From positions 434,001-498,000 of the forward strand of contig NZ_JWLI01000006.1 of NCBI RefSeq assembly GCF_000813965.1: a stretch of DNA of 64,000 nt, written 5' to 3'. Position 1 is the stretch's first letter. Every line of letters starts with the position of its first letter. The DNA is from Leisingera sp. ANG-M7 (GTDB lineage Bacteria > Pseudomonadota > Alphaproteobacteria > Rhodobacterales > Rhodobacteraceae). Shown piece after piece: positions 54,000 through 64,000 of the stretch. A model generated the notes under the pieces. The model ran no database searches, had not been told where the DNA came from, and was given only the letters and a program-made list of their open reading frames with translations. The position numbers were made by a program, and so were the translations under genes.

Positions 54000-54335
54000 A
54001 TGCCGGTTCACTACGTCTACCTGATTATTGCGGTGGCTGCGGAGACCATCGGCACGACGGCGCTGCAGGCCAGCCAGCAGTTCTCCAGGCTCGGCCCGTC
54101 ACTGATCGTTCTGGTCGCCTATGCCTTCTCCTTCTACATGATGGGGCTTACGCTCAAATTCATGCCGGTGGGCATTGTCTACGCCATCTGGTCCGGGCTT
54201 GGCATCCTGCTGATTGCAGTCATTGCTTTCATTGTTTTCGGTCAAAAGCTGGATCTTCCCGCCGTCATCGGCATGGTGCTGATCATGTCCGGGATTGTCA
54301 TCATCCACCTGTTTTCCAAGTCCTCGGGACACTGA
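54000..54335 (+). CDS. SMR-family multidrug efflux protein (EmrE-like)
   Basis: 111 residues with four membrane helices (about 3-21, 32-50, 58-77, 85-105). The essential Glu is Glu15 (AVAAETIGTTAL), and PVGIVYAIWSGLGILLIAVI matches the SMR helix-3 core. It exports cationic compounds by proton exchange. AAGGAGG lies 5 bases before the ATG; an in-frame TTG at 53985 is less likely. SMR members also export quaternary amines or guanidinium. Confidence 0.92.
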   Translation: MPVHYVYLIIAVAAETIGTTALQASQQFSRLGPSLIVLVAYAFSFYMMGLTLKFMPVGIVYAIWSGLGILLIAVIAFIVFGQKLDLPAVIGMVLIMSGIVIIHLFSKSSGH

Positions 54336-54429
54336 TCCGCCGTAGAAAGCGCCACACAGCGGTTTTCCTCTGGCCTTTGTGCGGGGTTCGGGCTATGCGC
54401 GGCCCAACTTCCTTACAAAGGCGAACGTC

Positions 54430-56250
54430 ATGGACCTGCGCAACATTGCGATCATTGCTCACGTTGACCACGGCAAAACCACCCTGGTCGACGAGCTGCT
54501 GAAACAATCCGGCGCCTTCCGCGAAAATCAGGCTGTGGCGGAACGCGCCATGGACAGCAACGATCTGGAGCGCGAACGCGGCATCACTATTTTTGCCAAA
54601 CCGACTTCGGTCGAGTGGAACGGCACCCGGATCAACATCGTGGACACCCCCGGCCACGCCGATTTCGGCGGCGAGGTTGAGCGGATCCTGTCGATGGTTG
54701 ACGGCGTGGTGCTGCTTGTGGACGCCGCCGAAGGCCCGATGCCGCAGACCAAATTCGTGACCTCCAAGGCGCTGGCCCTGGGTCTGCGTCCGATCGTTGT
54801 TCTGAACAAGGTCGACAAACCGGACGCCGAACCCGACCGCGCGCTGGACGAATGCTTTGACCTGTTCGCCTCGCTGGACGCCACCGAGGACCAGCTGGAC
54901 TTCCCGCACATGTACGCGTCCGGCCGTTCCGGCTGGGCCGATGCTGAACTGGACGGCCCGCGCAAGGACCTGCACGCACTGTTCAACCTGATCGTGAACC
55001 ACGTGCCGGAGCCGAAGCAGATCAAGCGTCAGGACGAAGATTTCCGGATGCTTGCCACCACCTTGGGCAGTGACCCGTTTGTTGGACGTCTGCTGACCGG
55101 CCGCGTTGAATCCGGCAAGCTGAAGGTCGGTGCCACCGTGCAGGCGATCTCCCGTATCGGCCAGAAAATCGAACAGTTCCGCGTGACCCGGATCCAGGCT
55201 TTCCGCGGCCTGGCCCAGCAGGACATCGAAGAAGCCCAGGCAGGCGACATCGTCTCCATCGCCGGCATGTCCAAAGCCACCGTGGCCGACACCATCTGTG
55301 CGCTGGCTGTGGATGAGGCGCTGGACGCCCAGCCGATCGACCCGCCGACAATCACCGTGACCTTCGGCATCAACGACAGCCCGCTGGCTGGCCGTGACGG
55401 CAAGAAAGTCCAGTCCCGCGTTATCCGCGACCGCCTGTTGAAAGAGGCCGAAAGCAACGTCGCCATCAAAATCGCCGACACCCCGGGCGGCGAAGCCTTC
55501 GAGGTCTCAGGCCGCGGCGAACTGCAGATGGGCGTTCTGATCGAAAACATGCGCCGCGAAGGGTTCGAGCTGTCGATCTCCCGCCCGCAAGTGATCATGA
55601 AGGAAGTCGACGGCGTCCGCATGGAGCCGATCGAAGAAGCCACCATCGACGTCGATGACGAATACTCCGGCGCAGTGATCGAGAAACTGACCGGCGCCCG
55701 CAAGGGGGAGTTGGTCGAGATGAAACAGGCCGGTGCAGGCAAGACCCGCATCATTGCCCACGTCCCCTCCCGCGGGCTGATCGGCTACCACGGCGAGTTC
55801 CTGACCGACACCCGCGGCACCGGCGTGCTGAACCGCGTGTTCCACGGCTGGGCACCGCACAAGGGCGCAATCCCTGGCCGCCGCGCAGGCGTGCTGATCT
55901 CGATGGAGAACGGCCAATCCGTGGCTTACGCGCTGTGGAACCTGGAAGAGCGCGGCAAGATGATGATCGGCGCCCAGGCCGACATCTACACTGGCATGAT
56001 CATTGGTGAGCATTCGCGCGACAACGACCTGGAAGTGAACCCGCTGAAGGGCAAAAAGTTGACCAACGTTCGGGCCTCTGGCACCGACGATGCGGTCCGC
56101 CTGACCACACCGATGACGCTGTCGCTGGAAGAGGCCATCGCCTATATCAACGACGACGAGCTGGTTGAGGTGACGCCGAACAACGTGCGTCTGCGCAAGC
56201 GCTACCTGGACCCGCATGAGCGCAAGCGGATGTCCAAGGCCAGCGCCTGA
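54430..56250 (+). CDS. typA: Ribosome-associated GTPase TypA/BipA
   Basis: 606 residues. GTPase motifs G1 AHVDHGKT (about 10-17), G2 RGITIFAK, G3 [10 protein letters not shown]4 NKVDKP and G5 within YASGRSGWA. Then EF-Tu-like domain 2, EF-G-like III and V ([46 protein letters not shown]) and the BipA C-terminal domain. It acts in ribosome assembly and stress translation. Start 54430 matches the family ([18 protein letters not shown]). Confidence 0.96.
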   Translation: MDLRNIAIIAHVDHGKTTLVDELLKQSGAFRENQAVAERAMDSNDLERERGITIFAKPTSVEWNGTRINIVDTPGHADFGGEVERILSMVDGVVLLVDAAEGPMPQTKFVTSKALALGLRPIVVLNKVDKPDAEPDRALDECFDLFASLDATEDQLDFPHMYASGRSGWADAELDGPRKDLHALFNLIVNHVPEPKQIKRQDEDFRMLATTLGSDPFVGRLLTGRVESGKLKVGATVQAISRIGQKIEQFRVTRIQAFRGLAQQDIEEAQAGDIVSIAGMSKATVADTICALAVDEALDAQPIDPPTITVTFGINDSPLAGRDGKKVQSRVIRDRLLKEAESNVAIKIADTPGGEAFEVSGRGELQMGVLIENMRREGFELSISRPQVIMKEVDGVRMEPIEEATIDVDDEYSGAVIEKLTGARKGELVEMKQAGAGKTRIIAHVPSRGLIGYHGEFLTDTRGTGVLNRVFHGWAPHKGAIPGRRAGVLISMENGQSVAYALWNLEERGKMMIGAQADIYTGMIIGEHSRDNDLEVNPLKGKKLTNVRASGTDDAVRLTTPMTLSLEEAIAYINDDELVEVTPNNVRLRKRYLDPHERKRMSKASA

Positions 56251-56259
56251 CGAAAAAGA

Positions 56260-56290
56260 AACGGCGGCAGAGAGATCTGCCGCCGTTTTT
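56260..56290. terminator. Terminator between typA and the MOSC gene
   Basis: AACGGCGGCAGA (56260-56271) and TCTGCCGCCGTT (56276-56287) form a 12-base stem with a 4-base loop, then TTT; A precedes the left arm. It can serve both converging genes. Confidence 0.92.
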
Positions 56291-56772
56291 CATTCCGTGT
56301 CCTGCAAGACTGTCACCTTGTCGCTCACGGTGACCCTGCCCGGCTCCAACACCTCAGCGTACCAGCCGCCGTGGCCGCGCATCGCATTGTAACCGCCATG
56401 GCCCAGCACTTCCTCCATCCGCGAACATGGCGGACAAGGGCCAGTGACACGCAGCACCGCACTGCCGACCCGCAGCGTTGCCTTGCGCAGGGCTGCAAGG
56501 TTGATCCCTGAAACAAGAAGATTTCGCCGCAACTGCTCCGGATCAACGGCCTCAAGGCCCGCTAGGCTTGCGATCACCGGGAGGTGTTCCGCCTGAATCA
56601 AGGTTACTGCGCGCTTACCTTCTTTGGCGTGGTCCCCTCTTAGACCACCAACGGACATGCCAGTCGCCTCAGGCGCCTGAACCTCTTCACGCCTGCCAGG
56701 GCGCACACCAATCCACACCACCCGGCCCGGGGCCGCATGACGCTTCAGCATTTCCGCAAATGCGGTGACCAT
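56290..56772 (-). CDS. MOSC domain protein
   Basis: 160 residues, a single MOSC beta-barrel domain. Features: VWIGVRPGRREEV, VGGLRGDHAKEGKRAVTLIQAEHL, RRNLLVSGINL and the conserved Cys region VTGPCPPCSRMEEVLG. MOSC proteins handle molybdenum-cofactor-bound sulfur, for example in nitrogen-hydroxylated compound reduction. Partner unknown. Its start overlaps the DUF1330 stop by one base. Confidence 0.88.
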   Translation of the reverse strand: MVTAFAEMLKRHAAPGRVVWIGVRPGRREEVQAPEATGMSVGGLRGDHAKEGKRAVTLIQAEHLPVIASLAGLEAVDPEQLRRNLLVSGINLAALRKATLRVGSAVLRVTGPCPPCSRMEEVLGHGGYNAMRGHGGWYAEVLEPGRVTVSDKVTVLQDTE

Positions 56773-57059
56773 TACTCGGAGGTTTCCACCACCATCAGCT
56801 CGCGCTCAGACGCGCCGCGCGCATGATTCAGGGCTTCCTGGTATTCGGGGCTGTGATAGCAATCCACCGCGGCTTCGATACTGGGGAATTTCGCAACCAC
56901 GTTGCGCGGGCGCTCCTTGCCCTCCAGCTGCACAAACCGGCCGCCGCGGGCGATGAATTCCCCGCCGTGCGCGGCAATAGCCGGACCTGCCAACTCGGCA
57001 TATTTGCCGTAGGCATCTGCGTCGGTGACGGTCACATGTGCGATCCAGAGTGCGGGCAT
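56772..57059 (-). CDS. DUF1330 family protein
   Basis: 95 residues, a dimeric ferredoxin-like alpha+beta barrel (WIAHVTVTDADAYGKYAELAGPAIAAHGGEFIARGGRFVQLEG, then VVAKFPSIEAAVDCYHSPEYQEAL). Family members are uncharacterised. Translationally coupled to the MOSC gene. Confidence 0.88.
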   Translation of the reverse strand: MPALWIAHVTVTDADAYGKYAELAGPAIAAHGGEFIARGGRFVQLEGKERPRNVVAKFPSIEAAVDCYHSPEYQEALNHARGASERELMVVETSE

Positions 57060-57126
57060 CGGAGCCTCCCTTAGTGATGATCTTTCCGGCAGCTTAGGCA
57101 GTTTGCCGGAAAGACCAAGTATTTTT

Positions 57127-57140
57127 TGACCAAATGGTCA
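57127..57140. promoter_or_regulatory. TGACCA-AA-TGGTCA palindrome overlapping the alaS stop
   Basis: Six-base perfect arms with a 2-base spacer at 57127-57140, overlapping the alaS stop codon and lying 68 bases upstream of DUF1330. Form and symmetry are those of a TetR- or GntR-type operator. It could control DUF1330-MOSC. A T-run precedes it on the plus strand, so it does not act as a terminator for alaS. Confidence 0.35.
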
Positions 57141-59789
57141 GCCCGCCAGCAAAGCCTCTGCTGCCTTGATGGCTTCCTCGGCGCCAGAGAAGTCCTTGCC
57201 GCCGCCCTGGGCCAAATCCGGACGGCCGCCGCCACCCTTACCGCCCACTGCAGGGACTGCTGCCTTGAGCACGTCAACGGCAGAGACTTCGCTGGTCAGA
57301 TCGTCGGTGACACCGGCCGCGACAGCAACCTTGCCATCTTCTTCGGCGATCAGAAGGATCACACCGGAGCCGATGTTCTGCTTGTGCTTGTCGATCAGGC
57401 CGCGCAGGTCCTTGCCGGACACGCCCTGCAGCGCCTGGGCCAGGAAATTCTTGCCATTCACGTTCTTGGCCTCGGCACCGCCGCCGGAGCCGCCGCCCAT
57501 GGCGATTTGCTGCTTGAGATTGGAGATCTCGTTCTGCAGCGCCTTGCGTTCATCCATCATCGCCTTCAGGCGGTCCAGAACCTCCACTGGCTGCGCCTTC
57601 AAGGCACCGGCGACCTCTGCCATCCGGCCCGCTTCACGCTCCAGATGCTCAACCGCCGCCGCACCGGTCAGCGCCTCGATCCGGCGCACACCAGCCGATG
57701 ACGCGCTGTCGCCCAGGATGACAAATGTGCCGATGTCGCCAGTCTGCTTCACATGGGTGCCGCCGCACAGTTCGATCGAGTAAGTATCGCCATCGTGGCC
57801 CTTGCCGGTCGGCGCGCGGCCCATGGAGACAACACGGACCTCTTCGCCGTATTTTTCGCCGAACAACGCCTGGGCGCCAAGCTCACGCGCGTCATCGGGG
57901 GTCATGATCCGTGTCGACACGGGTGTATTCTGGCGAATGAAGTCATTCACTTCCGAGCCGACCTTGGCCAGTTCGTCCGCGTTCATCGCCTTGTTGTGGC
58001 TGAAGTCGAACCGCAGGCGGTCCTCGGCGTTCAACGACCCCTTCTGCGCCACATGTTCCCCCAACGCATTGCGCAGGGCTTCGTGCAGCAGGTGCGTAGC
58101 GGAGTGGTTGGCACGGATCTTGCTGCGGCGTGCGTGATCCACTTCCATCGCCGCGCCTTTGCCCACGGCAATCTCGCCCTCGGTCACTTCGGAGATGTGC
58201 AGGAAAAGGCCCTCCACCTTCTTGGTGTCGGTGATACGGGCCGCGCCGCCTTCAACGGTCAGCACGCCGGTGTCACCCACCTGGCCGCCGCTTTCGCCGT
58301 AAAACGGCGTCTGGTTCAGGATGACCTGCACCGTGTCGCCCTTGGCCGCGGACTGCACCTGCGCACCGTCCTTGACGATGGCAACGATCTGGCCCTCGGC
58401 CTTCTCGGTCTCATAACCCAGGAAATCAGTGGTGCCGGCGGCGTCCACGATGTCGAAGTAAACCTTCACATCCGCGGCTTCGCCCAGGCCAATGCCGCCT
58501 GCGCGGGATTTCTCTTTCTGCTCTTTCATCGCAGCGTCGAACCCATCGGTGTCGACCTCGATTTCCTTGGCGCGCAGGGCGTCCTGCGTCAGGTCGAGCG
58601 GGAAGCCATAAGTGTCATACAGCTTGAACGCAGTCTCGCCCGGCAGCACATCGCCCTTGCCCAGGTCACCGGAGGCTTCGTCCAGCAGTTTCAGACCGCG
58701 GTCCAGGGTTTTGAGGAAACGGGTTTCTTCCTGCTCAAATGTCTCTTCGATCAGCGCCTGCCCTTGGCCAAGTTCCGGATAGGCCGCGCCCATTTTCTGG
58801 ACCAGCGACGGCACCAGCTTTTGCATCACCGGATCGGTGGCCCCCAGAAGCGAGGCATGACGCATCGCGCGGCGCATGATCCGGCGCAGAACATAGCCGC
58901 GGCCTTCGTTCGACGGCAGCACGCCTTCGGCAATCAGGAAGGAGCAGGAACGCAAGTGATCCGCGATCACCCGATGATGCACGTTCTGATCACCGAACGG
59001 ATCGGTGTTGGTGACGTTTGCTGAGGCTTCGATCAGCGACTTGAACAGATCGGTTTCATAGTTGTCGTGGGTGCCCTGCAACAGCGCCGCAATCCGCTCC
59101 AGTCCCATGCCGGTGTCGATGGACTGCATCTCGAGGTCAACCATCGAGCCGTCCGCGAACTTCTCGTTCTGCATGAAGACGAGGTTCCAGATCTCGATGA
59201 ACCGGTCGCCGTCTTCCTCCGGCGAACCCGGAGGGCCGCCCCAGATGTGGTCGCCGTGGTCATAGAAGATCTCGGTGCAGGGGCCGCAAGGACCGGTATC
59301 GCCCATCTGCCAGAAGTTGTCGGACGTGGCGATACGGATAATCCGGTCCTCCGGCACGCCGATCTTCTTCCAGATATCAAAGGCTTCGTCATCGGTGTGA
59401 TAGACGGTGGTGTAAAGCCGGTCCTTTGGAACCTCGAGTTCCTTGGTGATCAATTCCCAGGCAAAGGGGATCGCCTCATGCTTGAAGTAGTCGCCAAAGG
59501 AGAAGTTGCCGAGCATCTCGAAAAACGTGTGATGGCGCGCGGTGTAGCCCACATTGTCGAGATCGTTGTGCTTGCCGCCTGCGCGCACGCATTTCTGCGA
59601 AGTGGTCGCGCGCTTGTAGTCGCGGGTTTCCACCCCGGTAAAACAGTTCTTGAACTGAACCATCCCTGAGTTTGTGAACATCAGGGTGGGGTCATTGCGC
59701 GGTACCAGCGGGCTGGAATCGACAACTTCATGCCCCTGTTTGGCAAAGTAGTTCAGAAAGGTAGAGCGGATATCGTTGAGCGTCGGCAT
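57138..59789 (-). CDS. alaS: Alanyl-tRNA synthetase
   Basis: 883 residues. N-terminal class II catalytic core ([41 protein letters not shown]), tRNA-recognition domain, editing domain with zinc site [11 protein letters not shown] and the C-x3-H of CGGTHV, Gly-rich linker near [11 protein letters not shown], and a DHHA1-type C-Ala domain ending [13 protein letters not shown]. Full length for the family (E. coli 876). It clears mischarged Ser/Gly as well as charging tRNA-Ala. It is downstream of recA. Confidence 0.97.
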   Translation of the reverse strand: MPTLNDIRSTFLNYFAKQGHEVVDSSPLVPRNDPTLMFTNSGMVQFKNCFTGVETRDYKRATTSQKCVRAGGKHNDLDNVGYTARHHTFFEMLGNFSFGDYFKHEAIPFAWELITKELEVPKDRLYTTVYHTDDEAFDIWKKIGVPEDRIIRIATSDNFWQMGDTGPCGPCTEIFYDHGDHIWGGPPGSPEEDGDRFIEIWNLVFMQNEKFADGSMVDLEMQSIDTGMGLERIAALLQGTHDNYETDLFKSLIEASANVTNTDPFGDQNVHHRVIADHLRSCSFLIAEGVLPSNEGRGYVLRRIMRRAMRHASLLGATDPVMQKLVPSLVQKMGAAYPELGQGQALIEETFEQEETRFLKTLDRGLKLLDEASGDLGKGDVLPGETAFKLYDTYGFPLDLTQDALRAKEIEVDTDGFDAAMKEQKEKSRAGGIGLGEAADVKVYFDIVDAAGTTDFLGYETEKAEGQIVAIVKDGAQVQSAAKGDTVQVILNQTPFYGESGGQVGDTGVLTVEGGAARITDTKKVEGLFLHISEVTEGEIAVGKGAAMEVDHARRSKIRANHSATHLLHEALRNALGEHVAQKGSLNAEDRLRFDFSHNKAMNADELAKVGSEVNDFIRQNTPVSTRIMTPDDARELGAQALFGEKYGEEVRVVSMGRAPTGKGHDGDTYSIELCGGTHVKQTGDIGTFVILGDSASSAGVRRIEALTGAAAVEHLEREAGRMAEVAGALKAQPVEVLDRLKAMMDERKALQNEISNLKQQIAMGGGSGGGAEAKNVNGKNFLAQALQGVSGKDLRGLIDKHKQNIGSGVILLIAEEDGKVAVAAGVTDDLTSEVSAVDVLKAAVPAVGGKGGGGRPDLAQGGGKDFSGAEEAIKAAEALLAG

Positions 59790-59884
59790 ATGCGGGATCT
59801 CTTGCGGGCTTAAAACAAGCGTTCCGGGCAGGTTTAACCGCCCGCCGACGCACTGTCCACAGCGGGAAGCGGCATGGTTTCATG

Positions 59885-59912
59885 AAAAAGGGCGCAGCTC
59901 GCGCCGCGCCCT
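59885..59912 (-). terminator. Rho-independent terminator of recA
   Basis: AGGGCGCAGC (59889-59898) and GCCGCGCCCT (59903-59912) form a 10-base stem with one G-U pair and a TCGC loop. On the minus strand TTTTT follows. Confidence 0.85.
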
Positions 59913-59946
59913 CACCGTTTAAGTATTTGATCAGATTTTCCGGCGT

Positions 59947-61014
59947 TTAGGCCTCAAGGATATCGTCTGCGTCGTCTGTTTCAGGGCGCTCGAATTCCAG
60001 CCCGTGGGAAGCGCGGATCTTGTCCTCGATGTCAAAGGCAACAGACGGGTTTTCCTTCAGGAAGGTCTTGGCGTTTTCCCGCCCCTGCCCGATCCGTTCA
60101 TCCCCGTAGGAGAACCAGGCGCCGGACTTGTTGACGACACCGGCCGCCACACCCAGGTCCAGCAGCTCGCCCATCTTGGAGATGCCTTCGCCATACATGA
60201 TGTCGAACTCCACCTGTTTGAACGGCGGCGCGACCTTGTTCTTCACCACTTTGACACGGGTTGCGTTGCCGACCACCTCGTCCCGGTCCTTGATCGCGCC
60301 GATGCGGCGGATGTCCAGGCGGACGGAGGAGTAGAATTTCAGTGCGTTGCCGCCGGTTGTGGTTTCGGGCGAGCCGAACATCACGCCGATCTTCATGCGG
60401 ATCTGGTTGATGAAGATCACCATGCATTTGGAGCGGCTGATGGAGCCGGTCAGCTTGCGCATTGCCTGGCTCATCAGACGGGCCTGCACACCAACGTTGC
60501 TGTCGCCCATATCACCCTCAAGTTCGGACTTCGGGGTCAGCGCCGCCACCGAGTCGACGATCACCATGTTGACCGCGCCGGAGCGCACCAGGGTGTCGGT
60601 GATTTCCAGCGCCTGTTCGCCGGTGTCGGGCTGCGAAATCAGCAGCTCATCCAGATCAACGCCCAGCTTGGCCGCATACTGCGGGTCCAGCGCATGTTCC
60701 GCGTCGACAAAGGCGCAAACGCCGCCCTTCTTCTGCTGTTCTGCAATGCAGTGCAGTGTCAACGTCGTCTTGCCGGAGCTTTCCGGGCCGTAGATTTCAA
60801 TAATCCGCCCCATCGGCAGGCCGCCGATCCCCAGCGCGATGTCGAGCCCCAGAGAGCCGGTCGAGCTTGCCTCGATCTCGTGCATGGCATTGCCATCGCC
60901 GAGCTTCATGATCGAACCCTTGCCGAACTGCCGCTCAATCTGGGCAAGCGCGCTGTCGAGCGCCTTTTGCTTGTCACCGCTTACTTTATTTTTCATGGTC
61001 AAAAGATCCGCCAT
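59947..61014 (-). CDS. recA: RecA recombinase
   Basis: 355 residues. Walker [10 protein letters not shown], Walker [10 protein letters not shown], loop L1 and L2 regions ([55 protein letters not shown]), acidic C-terminal tail ([11 protein letters not shown]). Drives homologous recombination and LexA self-cleavage. ATG 61014 follows AAGGGACT; nine further codons upstream are open but not RecA-like. A LexA box lies 57 bases upstream. Confidence 0.98.
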   Translation of the reverse strand: MADLLTMKNKVSGDKQKALDSALAQIERQFGKGSIMKLGDGNAMHEIEASSTGSLGLDIALGIGGLPMGRIIEIYGPESSGKTTLTLHCIAEQQKKGGVCAFVDAEHALDPQYAAKLGVDLDELLISQPDTGEQALEITDTLVRSGAVNMVIVDSVAALTPKSELEGDMGDSNVGVQARLMSQAMRKLTGSISRSKCMVIFINQIRMKIGVMFGSPETTTGGNALKFYSSVRLDIRRIGAIKDRDEVVGNATRVKVVKNKVAPPFKQVEFDIMYGEGISKMGELLDLGVAAGVVNKSGAWFSYGDERIGQGRENAKTFLKENPSVAFDIEDKIRASHGLEFERPETDDADDILEA

Positions 61015-61070
61015 AGTCCCTTGTCCTTTTCTATGTGTCACACACCGGGGCGCGCGGCAATCACTGCTTT

Positions 61071-61085
61071 GTTCACCTCTTGTTC
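61071..61085. promoter_or_regulatory. LexA (SOS) box upstream of recA
   Basis: GTTC-N7-GTTC at 61071-61085 is the alphaproteobacterial LexA operator form. Its position 57 bases upstream of the recA start fits a promoter operator. It lies in the space between recA and the divergent sulfotransferase-like gene, so that gene could also be affected. Confidence 0.75.
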
Positions 61086-61146
61086 CTTATGAGATCAAAA
61101 AGAGAACATTGCAACAAGTTTCTGGTGTACCCACTTCGGGAGCTGG

Positions 61147-61806
61147 ATGTTAAAGATTGGTTTATGGTTAATCAGCAGCAAGAATTTTTACCGGGCAGTT
61201 GACGGAATGATGATATTTTTCAAGGAACGGCTGGCGCTTCTGTCTGTTCCCAAGACCGGCACCACCGCGTTTCAAGCGGCTCTGCGCGACCGCGCCGACA
61301 TGGTGATTTCCGATCCGCCTGAGCTGAAACATGCGCCGCTCTACCGCTACAACCGCTGGATCCGGCCAATGTTTGAAAAGGTCTGCGGCACTGAACTGGA
61401 GGTTGCGGCTGTCGTGCGCGAACCTGTCAGCTGGCTGGGCAGCTGGTACCGGTACCGTCAACGGCCGGCGCTGGACGGCAAGCCCAACTCGACCAAAGGG
61501 ATCAGTTTCGACGACTTCCTGCGCGCTTATTGCAAAGGCAAGCCGCCCGCCTTTGCCAACGTCGGCAGCCAGGCGAAGTTCCTCGAGGCCCAGCCCAATG
61601 GCTGCAGGGTGAACCATCTTTTCCGCTACGAGGATCAGGAAGCGCTTAAAGGGTTTCTTGAATCTCGTCTGAACACCGGAATTCGCCTGGAACGCAAAAA
61701 CGTCAGCCCTCAAGCGCCTTTGAACCTCAGCTCTGAAGCTGAGGCGCATCTGCGGCGCAAGCGCGCGGCTGAGTTCGAATTATACAGCAGCATTCCGAGC
61801 CGCTGA
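61147..61806 (+). CDS. Sulfotransferase family protein
   Basis: 219 residues. The PAPS 5'-phosphosulfate loop region reads LLSVPKTGTTAFQ (about 31-43). The 3'-phosphate motif is represented by VREPVSWLGSWYRYRQ (about 90-105). These are typical of small sulfotransferases that modify sugars or lipids; the acceptor is unknown. GGGAG lies 4 bases before ATG 61147. ATG 61207 or 61210 would put the P-loop nearer the N-terminus, as usual, but lacks a good ribosome site. Confidence 0.75.
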   Translation: MLKIGLWLISSKNFYRAVDGMMIFFKERLALLSVPKTGTTAFQAALRDRADMVISDPPELKHAPLYRYNRWIRPMFEKVCGTELEVAAVVREPVSWLGSWYRYRQRPALDGKPNSTKGISFDDFLRAYCKGKPPAFANVGSQAKFLEAQPNGCRVNHLFRYEDQEALKGFLESRLNTGIRLERKNVSPQAPLNLSSEAEAHLRRKRAAEFELYSSIPSR

Positions 61807-61808
61807 AA

Positions 61809-61836
61809 GACAACCCGCGGGATCCGGCAGGTTGTC
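61809..61836. terminator. Possible two-way hairpin between the sulfotransferase gene and cckA
   Basis: GACAACC (61809-61815) and GGTTGTC (61830-61836) are exact reverse complements with a 14-base loop between two converging genes. No strong T-tract, so termination is uncertain. Confidence 0.35.
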
Positions 61837-61839
61837 AGA

Positions 61840-64000
61840 TCAATGCAGCTGCGCGTGCACTGTCTCGGTCAACTGGTTGAGAGAGAAAGGTTTTGGCAGG
61901 AAGACAGAGTTCGGCACATCCGGCTCTGCTTCGCCAAAGGCACCCTCTGCATAGCCGGAGACAAACACTACGCGGGTATCCGGGCGTTCCTTCAGCGCCT
62001 CGCGGACCCAGCTGGGGCCGTCCATGCCTGGCATCACCACATCTGTCACGAATACATCTACCGTAAGTCCGGGATCTTCAAGCGTGCGCAGGGCGTCTTC
62101 AGCAGATTCGGCCTCCAGCACCGTGTAGCCGCGCATCCTGAGCGCGCGCGACGCGAAGGCACGCACCGGCGCCTCGTCCTCGACCAGCAGCACAACCCCT
62201 TCGCCGTGCTGAGCGGCGGCAGCCTTATCGGCCGCAGCTTCCGGTTTCTCCGCGGCCAGTTGCTCGGCCTGCTGCTTGTAGACCGGAAAGAACAGGGTGA
62301 ACTGCGTTCCGTGGCCTTTCACCGAATCGACAAAGATATAGCCGCCGGTCTGCTTGATGATACCGTAGGCCGTGGAAAGCCCCAGACCGGTCCCCTCACC
62401 CGTGCGCTTTGTGGTATAGAAAGGTTCAAACACCTTTTGCAGCTTGTCCGGGGCAATCCCGACACCCTCGTCTGAGACCTTCACCGTCACCCAATCGCCG
62501 GCAGGCACTGTTGCCCGGTTGCGCTCCAAAGGTTTTTCAAGCGAGACAACTTCGGTCTCAACCCGGATTTCACCGCCCTGAGGCATCGCATCGCGGGCGT
62601 TCACAACCAGGTTCATCAGAACCTGTTCCAGCTGCCGCTTGTCGGCCCGGATCGATTTCATCACAGGATCGTGGCTGAGCGTCAGGGTGACCCTCTCCCC
62701 GACCAGTCGGTTCAGCAGATGGGTCAGGTCGGACAGCGTATCCCGGACATCCAAGGTTTCCGGCTGCAATGTCTGCTTGCGGGAGAACGCCAGCAATTGG
62801 CTCACCAATGACGCCGCCCGGTTTGCGTTTTCATGAATCTGAATCAGATCGCCATAGTCCTGGTCGCCCTGATCGTGGCGCAGCAACAGCAGATCGCAAT
62901 GGCCGGAAATCGCCGTCAGCAAGTTGTTGAAATCATGCGCAACACCGCCTGCCAGCTGGCCGATTGCCTGCATCTTCTGGCTTTGGACAAATTGCGCCTC
63001 CAGCGTCTTAAGCTCTGTGGCGTCATTCAGAACCGCAATGAGCAGCGGCGTCCCGTCTTCCACCACGCGGGTCAGCGTAACCTGGACAAAGACCTCCTTG
63101 TCAGAGCGCGAAAGCCGCAGGAATTCCGACTTGTTCGGGGCCAGCCCGTCGGCTGTGTCGCGCAGCCAATCCGACATCGGGCGGCCAAGACCCTCCATAA
63201 GCTGGCCCAGTTTCAGGCTGGCGCAGCTGTCGACCCCAAGAAGCCGGAGCGCCATCCGGTTGCTGCTCAGGATCTCTCCTGTAGGCGCCACTTTGAGGAA
63301 AGGCACCGGCAGCGCCTCGAACCCGGCCCGGGCGGATTCAAAACTGCTTTCATCCACCTCCATCAGAAACAGTTCGCTGCGGCCCTGGGTCCGGTTCTGC
63401 TCGCTCACGAGCACCTGCACAGGCCCCTTCTTGGTGCTCAGCGTGTTGATCTGCCCCGGCAGCACCGGAAGCGACGGAAACAGGCGGTCCGTGGACTTCA
63501 CCCGTTCGCCGATCAGGCTGCGTGCGGCCTCGTTCATGAACAGCACCGTGCCAGTGCGGCCCACGGTAATCATCGGAACCGGTAACGCATCGGCGCCGCG
63601 GCCATTGCCGCCCCGATCCAGAATATCCTCGACCCTCCACAGGAAACTGCCGCCGCTCATCTGGTGCACCGCCAGACGAACATGTCCTCGGCGGGTGACA
63701 ATATCCTCACGTGCCGAACCGTCGACGCGGGCGCGGCTTTGCAACCGGTAGAGCACCGCAGAGGGGTTGGCGAGGATTGACCGCAGCGAGCCCGCCAGCG
63801 TTTCGCGGCCGGCATCTTCAAACCGTTTCACCGCAGCGCCATTGCACGCGTGAATCATTCCGTCACCGTCGGTGACAAAGCTGGGGGTTGCATCCTTTTC
63901 GATGAAACCTGTCAGCAATTCCGCTGCCATCGCCCGCGCATTCAACCGCGTCCGCGTCTGCACCACCAGCAGCGCTGCAACCGCTGTCAGCGTCAGCCCC
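61840..64000 (-). CDS. cckA: Hybrid histidine kinase CckA (5' end beyond window)
   Basis: About 720 residues visible. The frame stays open to the window edge and the last 11 codons read as a hydrophobic stretch ([12 protein letters not shown]), so the gene starts outside with its membrane helices. Two or three PAS domains follow, then HisKA with [12 protein letters not shown] (phospho-acceptor His), ATPase motifs [29 protein letters not shown], and a C-terminal receiver with Asp in [12 protein letters not shown]. CckA phosphorylates ChpT and hence CtrA. The HDFNN box is CckA-like. Confidence 0.92.
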   Translation of the reverse strand, partial: GLTLTAVAALLVVQTRTRLNARAMAAELLTGFIEKDATPSFVTDGDGMIHACNGAAVKRFEDAGRETLAGSLRSILANPSAVLYRLQSRARVDGSAREDIVTRRGHVRLAVHQMSGGSFLWRVEDILDRGGNGRGADALPVPMITVGRTGTVLFMNEAARSLIGERVKSTDRLFPSLPVLPGQINTLSTKKGPVQVLVSEQNRTQGRSELFLMEVDESSFESARAGFEALPVPFLKVAPTGEILSSNRMALRLLGVDSCASLKLGQLMEGLGRPMSDWLRDTADGLAPNKSEFLRLSRSDKEVFVQVTLTRVVEDGTPLLIAVLNDATELKTLEAQFVQSQKMQAIGQLAGGVAHDFNNLLTAISGHCDLLLLRHDQGDQDYGDLIQIHENANRAASLVSQLLAFSRKQTLQPETLDVRDTLSDLTHLLNRLVGERVTLTLSHDPVMKSIRADKRQLEQVLMNLVVNARDAMPQGGEIRVETEVVSLEKPLERNRATVPAGDWVTVKVSDEGVGIAPDKLQKVFEPFYTTKRTGEGTGLGLSTAYGIIKQTGGYIFVDSVKGHGTQFTLFFPVYKQQAEQLAAEKPEAAADKAAAAQHGEGVVLLVEDEAPVRAFASRALRMRGYTVLEAESAEDALRTLEDPGLTVDVFVTDVVMPGMDGPSWVREALKERPDTRVVFVSGYAEGAFGEAEPDVPNSVFLPKPFSLNQLTETVHAQLH

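Noticed and set aside
57753-59024. Long plus-strand frame opposite alaS
   Set aside because: Antisense to an unambiguous synthetase, no motifs.

Overview
The window looks like a chromosomal segment of a marine Rhodobacteraceae (Roseobacter-group) alphaproteobacterium, most like Leisingera, Phaeobacter or Ruegeria. This is an inference from gene content. The pointers are a single-cysteine IscR at the head of a suf operon, CckA, a GTTC-N7-GTTC LexA box at recA, PstA and PstC with long extensions, several Roseobacter-type ABC and MttB-family genes, and a two-gene phosphonate pathway matching TmpA/TmpB, which was characterised in Leisingera. The DNA is GC-rich and almost fully coding. I found no insertion sequence, prophage, CRISPR array or rRNA, and only one tRNA.

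Layout. 1-3.1 kb: the edge of a probable squalene/phytoene synthase gene, citramalate synthase (cimA) and cysS, all leftward. 3.3-4.7 kb: two related outer-membrane beta-barrel genes. 4.7-6.7 kb: a non-pyrrolysine MttB-family methyltransferase behind a leader with inverted repeats and a possible 28-codon ORF. 7.3-9.5 kb: glutaryl-CoA dehydrogenase with a divergent LysR regulator. 9.6-17.1 kb: the phosphate regulon phoR-pstSCAB-phoU-phoB with a three-repeat Pho box. 17.2-19.3 kb: gamma-carbonic anhydrase, gmk, yicC. 19.5-24.1 kb: a PAS_5 protein, class II DAHP synthase, a GlxA-type regulator and a periplasmic PQQ sugar dehydrogenase. 24.3-30 kb: a branched-chain amino-acid type ABC transporter operon interrupted by a small secreted protein of unknown function. 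30-38.4 kb: a lipoprotein, a HerA-like ATPase, an intergenic region with terminator-like hairpins (candidate sRNA), an IalB-like protein, an operon of L,D-transpeptidase, LpxD, acyl carrier protein and ketoacyl synthase, and a divergent Tat-exported DUF882 protein. 38.5-42.5 kb: tRNA-Arg(CCG), a PilZ protein, then LysR / tmpA-tmpB-allA-like. 42.5-50.7 kb: the iscR-led suf operon, with two cysteine desulfurases, two Yip1-type membrane proteins, YbjQ and one unknown membrane protein. 50.8-57.1 kb: a hydrolase, a small protein and a tandem HD protein in one operon, then a class II glutamine amidotransferase, an SMR pump, typA, MOSC and DUF1330. 57.1-64 kb: alaS, recA with its SOS box, a sulfotransferase-like gene and the 3' part of cckA.

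How the genes may work together. TmpA/TmpB convert trimethylaminoethylphosphonate to glycine betaine plus phosphate. The phosphate side connects conceptually to the pst/pho regulon. The glycine betaine side connects to the MttB-family methyltransferase and perhaps the GlxA-type regulator. These links are inferred from families, not from shared regulatory sites. The least explained items are the AllA-like third gene of the tmp operon, the secreted protein inside the ABC operon, the 31992-32487 intergenic region, the lpxD/ACP/KAS cassette and the duplicated HD-domain protein.
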